DNA from: Saccharibacillus alkalitolerans
Lineage (GTDB): Bacteria; Bacillota; Bacilli; Paenibacillales; Paenibacillaceae
DNA: 64,000 nucleotides
NCBI RefSeq assembly: GCF_011090185.1
Contig: NZ_JAAFGS010000003.1
Span: 62,001-126,000, forward strand
Direction: 5' to 3'
The notes below the pieces were generated by a model. It was given only the letters and a program-made list of their open reading frames with translations. It was not told the DNA's origin and made no database searches. The first letter of the stretch is position 1, and the number at the start of each line of letters is the position of its first letter. The translations under genes were made by a program, and so were the position numbers. Below are positions 46,341 to 54,242 of the stretch, piece by piece.

Positions 46341-46805
46341 TCAGATCGTCGCCAAGATGAAGTTGGTAATGTTGACGCTCACCACTTCGCCCTCCGGCAG
46401 CGATTTATTGATGAGATTTTTAAGCTTCGTGTTCAGCTGCATTTTGCCTTTTGCGGTACCGAGGCTTTCCGGCGTCATGTCGGCCAACGTCATCAAAACG
46501 ATCGGCTTAACCGTGATCTCCTTGATTTCGTCGAACTCGGCTTTCGTTTTCGCGCTGTCCAGCTGGAACGAGAAGTCGACTTGAACGATGTAGGAAGGGT
46601 CCGACAAGTTCGTCTTGATTCCCGTCATGTCCGAGCTGACCGCTACGATTTCTTTGGCGGAAAGCTGCTTTTCGTGCTTCACTTCTTGTTTTTCGCCTGA
46701 TGCGGTCGTTTCTTTGTTATTATTACCCAGCACCAGGAATACGGCCACGACGATCAGCGTAATCGCCAAAAACATCGTAATGATCCATGGCAAAAGTTTC
46801 TTCAT
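46341..46805 (-). CDS. fliL: Flagellar basal body protein FliL
   Basis: Single-pass membrane protein that supports stators. 154 aa: N-terminal membrane helix (about 7-28), short linker, then a stomatin-like FliL domain ending VSVNITNFILATI. ATG at 46805 with GGGGGA, overlapping the swrD stop as ATGA. Confidence 0.94.
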   Translation of the reverse strand: MKKLLPWIITMFLAITLIVVAVFLVLGNNNKETTASGEKQEVKHEKQLSAKEIVAVSSDMTGIKTNLSDPSYIVQVDFSFQLDSAKTKAEFDEIKEITVKPIVLMTLADMTPESLGTAKGKMQLNTKLKNLINKSLPEGEVVSVNITNFILATI

Positions 46806-47026
46806 TCTTCTTCCCCCGTATTCTGCACTTTCACCGATGCGGTGTGCAGGCCGATTGCGGCATAATATTCGGTCATCAGCTTGACGACGTCGGCGGCTTT
46901 CTCCAGCACGATCATGCGTTTGCCGTTAACCAGCGTGACGTAAGTGTCCGGCGTTTCTTCCACCATTTCGATCTGCAGCGCGTTAAGCCACAGCGGCGAT
47001 CCGTTTAAGCGAGTAACTGGAATCAT
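46802..47026 (-). CDS. swrD: Flagellar FlbD/SwrD family protein
   Basis: 74 aa, MIPVTRLNGSPLWLNALQIE opening and VNGKRMIVLEKAADVV middle, both typical of FlbD. In B. subtilis SwrD supports stator power and swarming. ATG at 47026 with GGGAGGA 6 nt upstream. Located between flgE and fliL, as in other Bacillota. Confidence 0.92.
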   Translation of the reverse strand: MIPVTRLNGSPLWLNALQIEMVEETPDTYVTLVNGKRMIVLEKAADVVKLMTEYYAAIGLHTASVKVQNTGEEE

Positions 47027-47096
47027 GACTTTCCTCCCGTAAAGCTGGCGGAAAAGCGGCTTTAATCAGCCGGCTCTTCCGCCGCCAATATTACGA

Positions 47097-47915
47097 TTAA
47101 CGTTTCAGGTTAACAACTTCCTGCAGCACTTCGTCGGATGTCGTAATGATTCTGGAGTTCGCTTGGAAGCCGCGCTGAGCGGTAATCATTTCGGTGAATT
47201 CGCCTGTCAGGTCGACGTTGGACATTTCGAGTTGGCCGGCTACGATCTTGCCTGCCATGGCGTTGGCGTCGCCTGCTTCAAATGTGATCTCTTCTCCGTC
47301 CGGCATCGCGTTCAAGCCCACCCGGTACAGGTTGCCCCCCGCTTTCTCCAGACCTTCCGGGTTGCGCACTACAACGACTGCGAGCCGGTTGTCCGTATTC
47401 ACTTCGCCTGCTTCATCCTTCATCGCTACCGTGCCGTCGCTGCCGATCGAGAAACTGGAACCTGTCGGCACGTTGATCACGGCGCCGTCGGTATTAAGGA
47501 CGAAGAGACCGTCGGAGTTGACCAGGTTGCCTTGACCGTCGACATGGAAGTCTCCCGCTCTCGTCAGGAAGGCATTTTCCGGGTCCGTTTCTGCAGTCAA
47601 GCCTACGGCGAAGAATCCGTCGCCGTCGATCCGCAGGTCCGTCGGGTTATTGGTCGTCATCGCGCTGCCCGCCAGATGCAGGGTGTCGATGGAACCGATC
47701 GATACGCCCAAGCCGATCTGCTTGGCGTTCGAACCGCCGACTTCGGCTGTCGCTCCTGTGGCACCTGCGGCAGTCTGGCTCAGAATATCTTTGAACATAA
47801 CGCGCGAAGATTTGAATCCGGTCGTGTTGACGTTGGCGATATTGTTGCCGATTACGTCCAATTTCGTTTGGAAGCCTTTCATGCCCGACACGCCCGAATA
47901 CATGGATCTCAACAT
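47097..47915 (-). CDS. flgE: Flagellar hook protein FlgE (short Bacillus type)
   Basis: Builds the hook. 272 aa: N-terminal MLRSMYSGVSGMKGFQTKLD, then IGNNIANVNTTGFKSSR, the rod-hook heptad region; central domain with DLRIDGDGFFAVG; and the C-terminal VDLTGEFTEMITAQRGFQAN, then TTSDEVLQEVVNLKR. The ATG at 47915 has AGGAGGA about 8 nt upstream; an 18-codon extension upstream is rejected. The length is close to the 264 aa hook protein of B. subtilis. Sometimes annotated flgG. Confidence 0.95.
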   Translation of the reverse strand: MLRSMYSGVSGMKGFQTKLDVIGNNIANVNTTGFKSSRVMFKDILSQTAAGATGATAEVGGSNAKQIGLGVSIGSIDTLHLAGSAMTTNNPTDLRIDGDGFFAVGLTAETDPENAFLTRAGDFHVDGQGNLVNSDGLFVLNTDGAVINVPTGSSFSIGSDGTVAMKDEAGEVNTDNRLAVVVVRNPEGLEKAGGNLYRVGLNAMPDGEEITFEAGDANAMAGKIVAGQLEMSNVDLTGEFTEMITAQRGFQANSRIITTSDEVLQEVVNLKR

Positions 47916-47987
47916 TAGATGATTCCTCCTATGGTTTCGTTCATATGATTTGTATTTGCTTTGTTTCATTTTACTTTCTCAGCCAGA

Positions 47988-48014
47988 AAAAAACCCGGCT
48001 AAAAAGTGCTATTT
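47988..48014 (-). repeat. Copy A of a two-copy intergenic element
   Basis: 27 nt that recur at 53315-53346, where they are broken by a 5 nt insertion. The core GGCTAAAAAGTGCTATTT (plus strand, 18 nt) is identical. Lies in the 156 nt gap between the TIGR02530-type gene and flgE. On the minus strand it ends in a CCGGG-T7 run. Function unknown. Confidence 0.7.
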
Positions 48015-48071
48015 TGTGCCGCTTCATGCGTTCGGCGGCACGCCGGCTTCCTATCGGTCCAGCCGGTAAAA

Positions 48072-48446
48072 CTAGGAAACGATGACGGCACTGTCGATTT
48101 GGGTGAAGACGTTGTCTTTCATGGAGCCGCCGTCCACCGCGGTCACGACCGTGCGGTTGCGCACGTTGACGATCAAAGCCATGTCCTGCATCAATAGAAG
48201 CGATTCTTTCGAACCTTTGGCCGCCGCCTTGTCGATGGCGCTGCCGATCTTTCTGAGCTGCTCGGAATTCAATTCGATGCCCCGCTGTTCCAGCCTTTTT
48301 GAAGCGTGCCCGCTGAATTTCAGCAGCTGTTCCCCGAGCACGGATTGGAAGCTGTCCCGTCCGGCTGCGGAAGCCGTCTGGCTCCTCGAAGCACCCGGCG
48401 GAATCTTCGCCGGATATAACTGGCCTACGCGAATCGGATCATTCAT
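48072..48446 (-). CDS. Flagellar operon protein, TIGR02530 type
   Basis: 124 aa, no membrane segment. Features are FQSVLGEQLLKFSGHASKRLEQ, given as FSGHASKRLEQRGIELN, and MALIVNVRNRTVVTAVDG with a terminal KDNVFTQIDSAVIV. This pattern is that of the uncharacterised flagellar operon family TIGR02530, found between flgD and flgE. ATG at 48446 overlaps the flgD stop as ATGA; the ribosome binding site GGAGGTG is inside flgD. Confidence 0.85.
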   Translation of the reverse strand: MNDPIRVGQLYPAKIPPGASRSQTASAAGRDSFQSVLGEQLLKFSGHASKRLEQRGIELNSEQLRKIGSAIDKAAAKGSKESLLLMQDMALIVNVRNRTVVTAVDGGSMKDNVFTQIDSAVIVS

Positions 48447-49051
48447 TTTACACCTCCGTTATCGCCGGAATCCGTAGTCGCGGCTGCCTCCTCTGTGGAG
48501 TTTTGGGAGGATTGCGGCGCGGACGTCTGCTCGGCCGGCGTATCCGTCTTCGTGTCTTCCGACGCTTTTTCCGATGGCGACTTCGTCGACGGTTGAACTG
48601 CCGACCCGTCTCCCGATCCTGCCGCTTCAACCATCGTGATATCGGAAGTCGGTACCAGGTAATCGCCTACCGCCGCATACATCTTCCCGTCTTTTTGCAG
48701 AACCGAGGCCACGTTGCCCGTCAGGTAGTTTTTCGTTTCGGAATCGTACCAAGTGATCTTTTGACCGATCAGCTGCGAAGCCGTTCCCATGGAGGAATTC
48801 ATTTGCGTGAGCTGCGTGGACATATTCATCAGCTGCTCCAGCGAGGAGAACTGCGCCATTTGAGCGGTGAACTGCGAATTGTCCATCGGCGCCAGCGGAT
48901 CCTGATTTTTAAGCTGGGCGATCAAAATCGTCAGAAATTGTTCTTTGCCCATCGTCGCCGAATCGGCCGAAGTCTTTGCGGAAGCCTTCTGGACGTTCTG
49001 CGTCGAATAATTGGGCCAAATATTCGTTGTCGAAACATTGCTGTTTGCCAA
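48443..49051 (-). CDS. flgD: Hook assembly cap protein FlgD
   Basis: Caps the growing hook. 202 aa: N-terminal export part, then the FlgD core KEQFLTILIAQLKNQDPLAP and FTAQMAQFSSLEQLMNM. After about residue 140 comes a Ser/Thr/Glu/Ala-rich tail of 60 residues without visible domain; B. subtilis FlgD (140 aa) lacks it. Start TTG at 49051 with AGGAGGT 7 nt upstream. Confidence 0.94.
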   Translation of the reverse strand: MANSNVSTTNIWPNYSTQNVQKASAKTSADSATMGKEQFLTILIAQLKNQDPLAPMDNSQFTAQMAQFSSLEQLMNMSTQLTQMNSSMGTASQLIGQKITWYDSETKNYLTGNVASVLQKDGKMYAAVGDYLVPTSDITMVEAAGSGDGSAVQPSTKSPSEKASEDTKTDTPAEQTSAPQSSQNSTEEAAATTDSGDNGGVK

Positions 49052-49072
49052 AAAATTGACCTCCTGTCTGAA

Positions 49073-50458
49073 TTAAGCTTCCGCTATAAACGAGCTGCCC
49101 GATTGCGCGGCCGTCTTCTGTCTCAACCATTCGCCGAGTTCTTCGCCGAGTTCCGCCGTCAATCTCGCGTCGTCGTTGGCTTCTTCTCTCGACTGGGACC
49201 GCCTTCCTTGCTGCTGCCCGCTTCCCGCCTGTCCGCCGTTTTGGCTCATCTGCGACTGGAGCGAGGAGCTTTGCGTCACTTCGAGCTTTTCGACCGTCAG
49301 TCCCTGCCCTTGAAGCGTGCCGCGAAGCTGGGCCATCTGCTGTTCAAGCATGTCTTTGGCGGCCGCATGCTCGGTTACGAACTGCGCAACCAGCTGTCCG
49401 GCGTGCATCGTGATGCGGATATCGACTTTGCCCAAATGGTCGGGAGTCAGCGAGATTTTGGCTTCGGTGAAGCCTTGTTTCTGCAAAATTTCGAGTCGGT
49501 CCACGACAAGCTTTTCGACTTCCTGCGCCATCCGGTGAACCGGTACCGCCTCTGCCGGTTTTGCAGGTGTCAGGCCGTTTGTTCGAAGCGCCAGTTCTCC
49601 GGCCGTGATCGTTCCTTGAGGTTTGATGTCCTGCTCGGCCTCCTGCGCTTGCTCGCCGTTTTGCTGCAAGTTCGATCCCGATTGCTGCTGCGTCTGGGCT
49701 TTGGAAGATACGATCGCCGCGTCGGCTTTGACCTGCACTTCCCCCTGCTTCGCCGAAGGTTGTTCCGTTTTCGCAGGCTGGGTTCCTTCTTGAACCGGAA
49801 GCGTTTCGACATTCTGCTGCGGCATGAGTGTCTTGGTGCCTGTTTGACGGGTATTTTCTTCGACGGTGTGTTCGAGCGCCGCAAGCGCCTGCTGCGCCTG
49901 CACCTTCAGTTCCGGAGCGGTCTGCGGCGATTTCTGCAGCTCGACCAGCTGTGCGACCGTATCCTGCAGCGCGAATTTCAGCGTCGCCGGGTTGGAAGCC
50001 AAAGCTTCGACCGTATTTGACGCCTGCCGCCCTTCCGCCGCCGTCTCCGTCTCATTTCCCTGTCCGGCAAGAACACTCTGCGCCTGCTGAATCCAATTTT
50101 GAAGCATGGACATCAGCTCGGGATTTTGCATCAGCTGATCGTCAAGCGAATCGAGCTGTCCCAAAAGATCGTCCAACTTCGCATCGAGCTCTTTGGCATC
50201 AATCGGCGTTGTTCCTTCTCCGCTCGCTTCTCCCGCCGCCGCGATCAGCTGCTGCAGCGCGGCCAAAAGCGGATTGGATGGCGTTTCTGCGGTTTGACCG
50301 GCCGTATTGCCACTGCCGCCGGCCGCGCTCCCCATCAGCTGCTGAAGCGATTGACCGAAGATGGCCGCCGCGCCCGCCGCCGCCGCGCCTGCCGGGGCTT
50401 TCCCCCCCGTAGCCGGAGCTGCCGCGCTTACTGTCATGCCAGGAATCGTCATTCCCAT
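49073..50458 (-). CDS. fliK: Flagellar hook-length control protein FliK
   Basis: Measures hook length and triggers the FlhB switch. 461 aa: Ala/Gly/Gln-rich N-terminal ruler part, then the conserved C-terminal domain (ISLTPDHLGKVDIRITMHAG, then QLVAQFVTEHAAAKDML and LRGTLQGQGLTVEKLEV) and a Gln/Ser-rich tail. ATG at 50458 with GGAGGTG; another ATG two codons later. Confidence 0.93.
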   Translation of the reverse strand: MGMTIPGMTVSAAAPATGGKAPAGAAAAGAAAIFGQSLQQLMGSAAGGSGNTAGQTAETPSNPLLAALQQLIAAAGEASGEGTTPIDAKELDAKLDDLLGQLDSLDDQLMQNPELMSMLQNWIQQAQSVLAGQGNETETAAEGRQASNTVEALASNPATLKFALQDTVAQLVELQKSPQTAPELKVQAQQALAALEHTVEENTRQTGTKTLMPQQNVETLPVQEGTQPAKTEQPSAKQGEVQVKADAAIVSSKAQTQQQSGSNLQQNGEQAQEAEQDIKPQGTITAGELALRTNGLTPAKPAEAVPVHRMAQEVEKLVVDRLEILQKQGFTEAKISLTPDHLGKVDIRITMHAGQLVAQFVTEHAAAKDMLEQQMAQLRGTLQGQGLTVEKLEVTQSSSLQSQMSQNGGQAGSGQQQGRRSQSREEANDDARLTAELGEELGEWLRQKTAAQSGSSFIAEA

Positions 50459-50488
50459 TTTTTTGTCTCACCTCCCTTCAATCCGGCT

Positions 50489-51445
50489 TTAACCGCCGAT
50501 CAGTTTATTGGCCAGCAGAGCGGCCGTTTCGCTGTCCGTGCTTGCCATCTGGGACAGAATGTTGGAACGCGTGGAATCGTCTACCGATTTCAAAATGGTC
50601 AGCACCTTAGTTTGATTAGTTTTGGACATTTGGACAAGAAGCGCAGACGCGCTGGAAGCATCCATGGAAGAAAACGTCTGGCTCAATTGATCCTGGTTCA
50701 ACGAACCGTTGGCAGTAGTCTTTTGCGCCGGCTGTTCCGCGCTCGCCGCTGCGGCTCTTGCCGCGTTGGCCGCAGATTCCAGCTTCGCTGCCGAAGAGGC
50801 ATTCTTCAGCATGATCGAAACCTCCGCAGCCTTGTCGGCCGTCATTCTTTGCAGAATGGCCGACTTTTGCTCCGTGCTCATGGCGTTCAAGATCATGGCG
50901 ATCTCTTCTTTGGTCAGCGTATCCAGAATCGGAGCCGCTTTGCTTGCGCTCATTGCTCCGTAAGTTCGGGCGAGCTGCTTCACCTGATCGCTCGGCCCTT
51001 CTTTTTCCTCCGGCGCCGCTGCCGCCGCTGCCTGCTGTTCTTCCTGCTGAGCCTGCGTATCGTCAAGCTTTTTCTGCAGGCTGTCCACTTGGGCTTGCGT
51101 ATCGGCTTGCGCCTGCTGCGCGGTTTTTAGTTCGGTGTTTTTTTGTTCAAGCTGCGCTTTCAGCTTATCGATCGTTGCTTCCGCGCTGGCAGCCTGCTGT
51201 TCTTTTTGACGCTCCGCCTGCTGCTCCGGCGTATAAGTCGGCTTCGGAAGCAGAGAACCGACAACCGGAACTTTATTGGCCGTTTCCAGCACGGAATTGC
51301 GGGTATTCGGATTCATCAGGGTGATCAGCACTCCGACCAGTACGACTGTGAACAGAATCGGCACTGCGAACAGCAGAATTCGTCCGGCTTTGCTTCCCGA
51401 TTCCTCTTCCAAGCCGATTTCGGCTTCCGCTTGGGTTTTTGCCAC
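50489..51445 (-). CDS. ylxF: YlxF/MotE-like protein with MgtE N-terminal-type domain
   Basis: 318 aa. One membrane helix (about 23-45), a long coiled coil (about 80-145, Gln/Ala rich), then helical repeats of the MgtE N-terminal kind (APILDTLTKEEIAMILNAMS, then SAILQRMTADKAAEVSIML). Proteins of this layout between fliJ and fliK are thought to help motor or export assembly. A second, similar repeat stretch (VLTILKSVDDSTRSNILSQM) ends the protein. Start GTG at 51445 with GGAGGT. Confidence 0.88.
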   Translation of the reverse strand: MAKTQAEAEIGLEEESGSKAGRILLFAVPILFTVVLVGVLITLMNPNTRNSVLETANKVPVVGSLLPKPTYTPEQQAERQKEQQAASAEATIDKLKAQLEQKNTELKTAQQAQADTQAQVDSLQKKLDDTQAQQEEQQAAAAAAPEEKEGPSDQVKQLARTYGAMSASKAAPILDTLTKEEIAMILNAMSTEQKSAILQRMTADKAAEVSIMLKNASSAAKLESAANAARAAAASAEQPAQKTTANGSLNQDQLSQTFSSMDASSASALLVQMSKTNQTKVLTILKSVDDSTRSNILSQMASTDSETAALLANKLIGG

Positions 51446-51485
51446 GCGTTTGACCTCCTTCTACACTTGCTGCCGCGATTTGTTC

Positions 51486-51932
51486 TTAACGGGCGCGTGC
51501 CACGAAACGAACGGTCGCCATTTCGTCAAGCTCGTTTTGTTCCCGCAGCATTTCTTCTTTTTGAAAAGATTCCAACGCTTTTCCGCGCGCTTGCATCCAG
51601 ACTTTCTCATCCAACATTTTCGTCGTGAGGTGCTCTTTCTTTTCTTCGACTTTCACCTGCGCCGTTTGAATATCTTGACGCTTTTGGAAAATGCATTGAT
51701 CGATATAGTTGATATAATCCTGCATCTGCTGAAGCTGCAGAGCCGAAACGGCGTTGACGGTTTCGCTCTGAATGGAATCGACCAGCGAATCTTTGTCGGA
51801 AAACAGCCGGCTGAGCGTCTGTTCTTCGGCCTGAAGCTCGCCCAGCGCCGAAGAAAGTTTCATTTCCGCATGATTTTTTTCGCTTGCTTTCAGATCCACG
51901 ACTTTTTGAAATGCATAATTGAATTTCAACAT
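51486..51932 (-). CDS. fliJ: Flagellar export protein FliJ
   Basis: Coiled-coil stalk of the export ATPase, resembling the F1 gamma subunit. 148 aa, almost fully helical; starts KFNYAFQKVVDLKASEKNHA. ATG at 51932; the ribosome binding site AAGGAG overlaps the fliI end. Gap to fliI is 9 nt. Confidence 0.93.
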   Translation of the reverse strand: MLKFNYAFQKVVDLKASEKNHAEMKLSSALGELQAEEQTLSRLFSDKDSLVDSIQSETVNAVSALQLQQMQDYINYIDQCIFQKRQDIQTAQVKVEEKKEHLTTKMLDEKVWMQARGKALESFQKEEMLREQNELDEMATVRFVARAR

Positions 51933-51941
51933 TTCCTAAGG

Positions 51942-53261
51942 TCAGCTCCTTGAGAATTCTTGGATTAAACGTTCTATCGATTCGTCCAATGTCGTCTTTT
52001 CATCAACTTTTTGCTTGGTAAAGTCCCAGATCCGCTGGATGTTTTCGATCGCTTCGTCGATCTCGATGCTCGAGCCCCGTTGGTAAGCGCCGATGTTGAT
52101 CAAATCTTCCGATTCTTTATATACCGACAGCAGCCGTTTGAGATTGTTGGCCGCATCCGTTTGAATCTCGGGCGAAATGTCTTTCATAACCCGGCTGATG
52201 CTGGCAAGAACGTCGATCGCCGGAAAGTGTCCACGGTTGGCGATGCCGCGGTTCAGAACGATGTGGCCGTCCAGAATGCCTCGGACCGCATCGGCGATCG
52301 GCTCGTTCATGTCGTCGCCGTCGACCAGGACCGTGTAAAACGCGGTGATCGAGCCGGTGGGACCGGTACCCGCACGTTCCAGCAGTTTCGGCAAACTCGC
52401 GAATACCGAAGGTGTGTATCCTCTCATCGCCGGCGGCTCGCCGACCGCCAATCCGACTTCGCGCTGCGCCATCGCATACCGGGTAACGGAGTCCATCATC
52501 ATCATGACGTTCATGCCGCGGTCCCTGTAGTACTCGGCGATGCTGGTGGCGATCAGCGCTCCCTTGATGCGTACCAACGCGGGCTGATCCGAGGTGGCGA
52601 CAATGACGACCGATCGGGCCAAGCCTTCCGGCCCGAGATCGCGTTCGATGAAATCGAGCACTTCGCGTCCCCGTTCCCCGATCAGCGCGATGACGTTGAT
52701 GTCAGCCGAAGTGTTTCGGGCAATCATGCCCATCAACGTGCTTTTGCCGACGCCCGAACCGGCGAAAATGCCGACCCGCTGTCCTTTGCCGATCGTCAGC
52801 AGCCCGTCGATGGCCCGAACGCCGACGCTGATCGGTTCGTGTACTCTTGGGCGCTGGAGCGGGTTGCTCGGCGTATTGAACGTCGAAGCGTGAGCCATTC
52901 GAGCCGGGAGCAGCGAACCGTCCAGCGGTCTTCCGAGACCGTCCAGCACCTTTCCGAGCAGCTCCGACCCGACTTGTACGGTAAGCGGCTTGCCCGTGCC
53001 GACCACGTCGCATCCCGGGCCGATCGACTGCAGTTCGCCCAGCGGCATCAGCAGCACCTTGTTGTCCCGGAATCCGACGACTTCGGCCTGAAGCGGAGGC
53101 GCGGTTTTGGTGGGATAAATGTAGCAAACCTCGCCGATGCTTGCATCCGGCCCTTCCGATTCGACCATCAGTCCGATAACCTGCGTAACTTTGCCGTTGA
53201 CCCGAATCGGATCGAGCTGTCTCAGTTGATCCAAGTATTTGTCGACCAGAATTTCTTTCAT
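51942..53261 (-). CDS. fliI: Flagellum-specific ATPase FliI
   Basis: Hexameric ATPase of the flagellar export apparatus, related to the F1 beta subunit. 439 aa: N-terminal barrel, Walker A GIFAGSGVGKSTLMG near residue 165, ALIGERGREVLDFIE, and Walker B MMMMDSVTRYAMAQREVGLA, with the catalytic Glu in GERGRE. ATG at 53261 with GGAGGTG. Preceded by a 159 nt gap. Confidence 0.97.
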   Translation of the reverse strand: MKEILVDKYLDQLRQLDPIRVNGKVTQVIGLMVESEGPDASIGEVCYIYPTKTAPPLQAEVVGFRDNKVLLMPLGELQSIGPGCDVVGTGKPLTVQVGSELLGKVLDGLGRPLDGSLLPARMAHASTFNTPSNPLQRPRVHEPISVGVRAIDGLLTIGKGQRVGIFAGSGVGKSTLMGMIARNTSADINVIALIGERGREVLDFIERDLGPEGLARSVVIVATSDQPALVRIKGALIATSIAEYYRDRGMNVMMMMDSVTRYAMAQREVGLAVGEPPAMRGYTPSVFASLPKLLERAGTGPTGSITAFYTVLVDGDDMNEPIADAVRGILDGHIVLNRGIANRGHFPAIDVLASISRVMKDISPEIQTDAANNLKRLLSVYKESEDLINIGAYQRGSSIEIDEAIENIQRIWDFTKQKVDEKTTLDESIERLIQEFSRS

Positions 53262-53420
53262 CCCGTCACCTCCATGCCGTCGTTCTCTTTACAATTGTTA
53301 TTCTACATGGTTATAAAAAACCCGCTAAGGCTAAAAAGTGCTATTTCCCGAATTTAAAAAAACCCGGCAACCTACCTCGATTCCTACTCCGCTTCCCAGT
53401 CGACTAGTACCTCTTCGGAA
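53262..53420 (-). other. Intergenic region between fliH and fliI with element copy B
   Basis: A gap unusually long for this operon. It holds copy B of the repeated element (53315-53346) and two further minus-strand motifs of the form GCGGG or GCCGGG followed by T6-T7 (near 53363 and 53320). No promoter with good spacing and no ORF of note was seen. Confidence 0.5.
53315..53346 (-). repeat. Copy B of a two-copy intergenic element
   Basis: Matches 47988-48014 in all 27 nt, with CTAAG inserted after position 10 of the element (53325-53329). Lies between fliH and fliI. Confidence 0.7.
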
Positions 53421-54242
53421 TTAAGCGTTGGGCGTTTCTTCGTGCAGAGCCAATCTCAGCAGCTCGCGCTTGATTTCCGACAGCTGCGTATCGATTCTCG
53501 CGTCCACGCTTCCGAAGTTCGATCGTATCACGCAGCCCCTGTCCTGTACGGTCGCATCCGGAAGGATTTGCAGTTCCGCCTGCGAGTCGATCGACATAGC
53601 AAGCTCTTCGCGCGCGGAGTTGATCAGGGAAAATTGCGAAGGCGCCACGCAAAGCGCGATCGTCCCCTGCTCCCTTTTGCGGGATAACGTTTTGCGGATC
53701 AGGCTCAGCGTCAGTTCCTGGTCTTCCTCCAACTTGCGGTCGATCACTTTTTCCGCGATCGCGGAACTGAGATCAACCAGGAACGGCTCGGCCTCCTGGA
53801 TGATCTCTTCCTTGGTGCGAACGGCTTCCTTGATCAATTCTTGCGCTTCTTCCGAAGCCTGCTGCATCCGTACGGCAAGCTCTGCCTCCGCCTGGATTTT
53901 GCCTTCCTCATATCCTTCGCGGAACCCCTGCGATTTGACCGCTTCGACCAAATGTTCGTCCTGCTCGCGTCTCTCCTGCCACCAGGCTTCGATCTGCTGC
54001 TGCGCTTCAAGCAGCATTCTCTCCGCCTGTTCGGCCGCTTCCCGAATTTGAAGCTCGGCGAATTCTTTCGCGTCGCGAATCATTTCGTCTTTGAGCATAA
54101 CCGTCTGCTTATCCGCAACCGGCAGCTGGGGTTCGTCCGCCCCTTCCGCATATTCCTGCTTCGAGGCGTAGTGCCGGTGCAGATCAAGCTTGACAAAATC
54201 TTCTTTTGGCACATATTGCGAAGACTTAATGAGGTTAGACAA
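53421..54242 (-). CDS. fliH: Flagellar assembly protein FliH
   Basis: Regulates FliI and anchors it at the C ring. 273 aa: variable N-terminus, a long helical region (about 50-130) with many Glu/Gln/Ala, and the C-terminal FliH/V-type E-subunit domain (IAEKVIDRKLEEDQELTLSL). The start is ambiguous: TTG at 54242 has GGAGGAG at 9 nt, while ATG at 54251 lies only 2 nt from it; TTG is preferred. It overlaps fliG by 8 nt. Confidence 0.92.
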   Translation of the reverse strand: MSNLIKSSQYVPKEDFVKLDLHRHYASKQEYAEGADEPQLPVADKQTVMLKDEMIRDAKEFAELQIREAAEQAERMLLEAQQQIEAWWQERREQDEHLVEAVKSQGFREGYEEGKIQAEAELAVRMQQASEEAQELIKEAVRTKEEIIQEAEPFLVDLSSAIAEKVIDRKLEEDQELTLSLIRKTLSRKREQGTIALCVAPSQFSLINSAREELAMSIDSQAELQILPDATVQDRGCVIRSNFGSVDARIDTQLSEIKRELLRLALHEETPNA

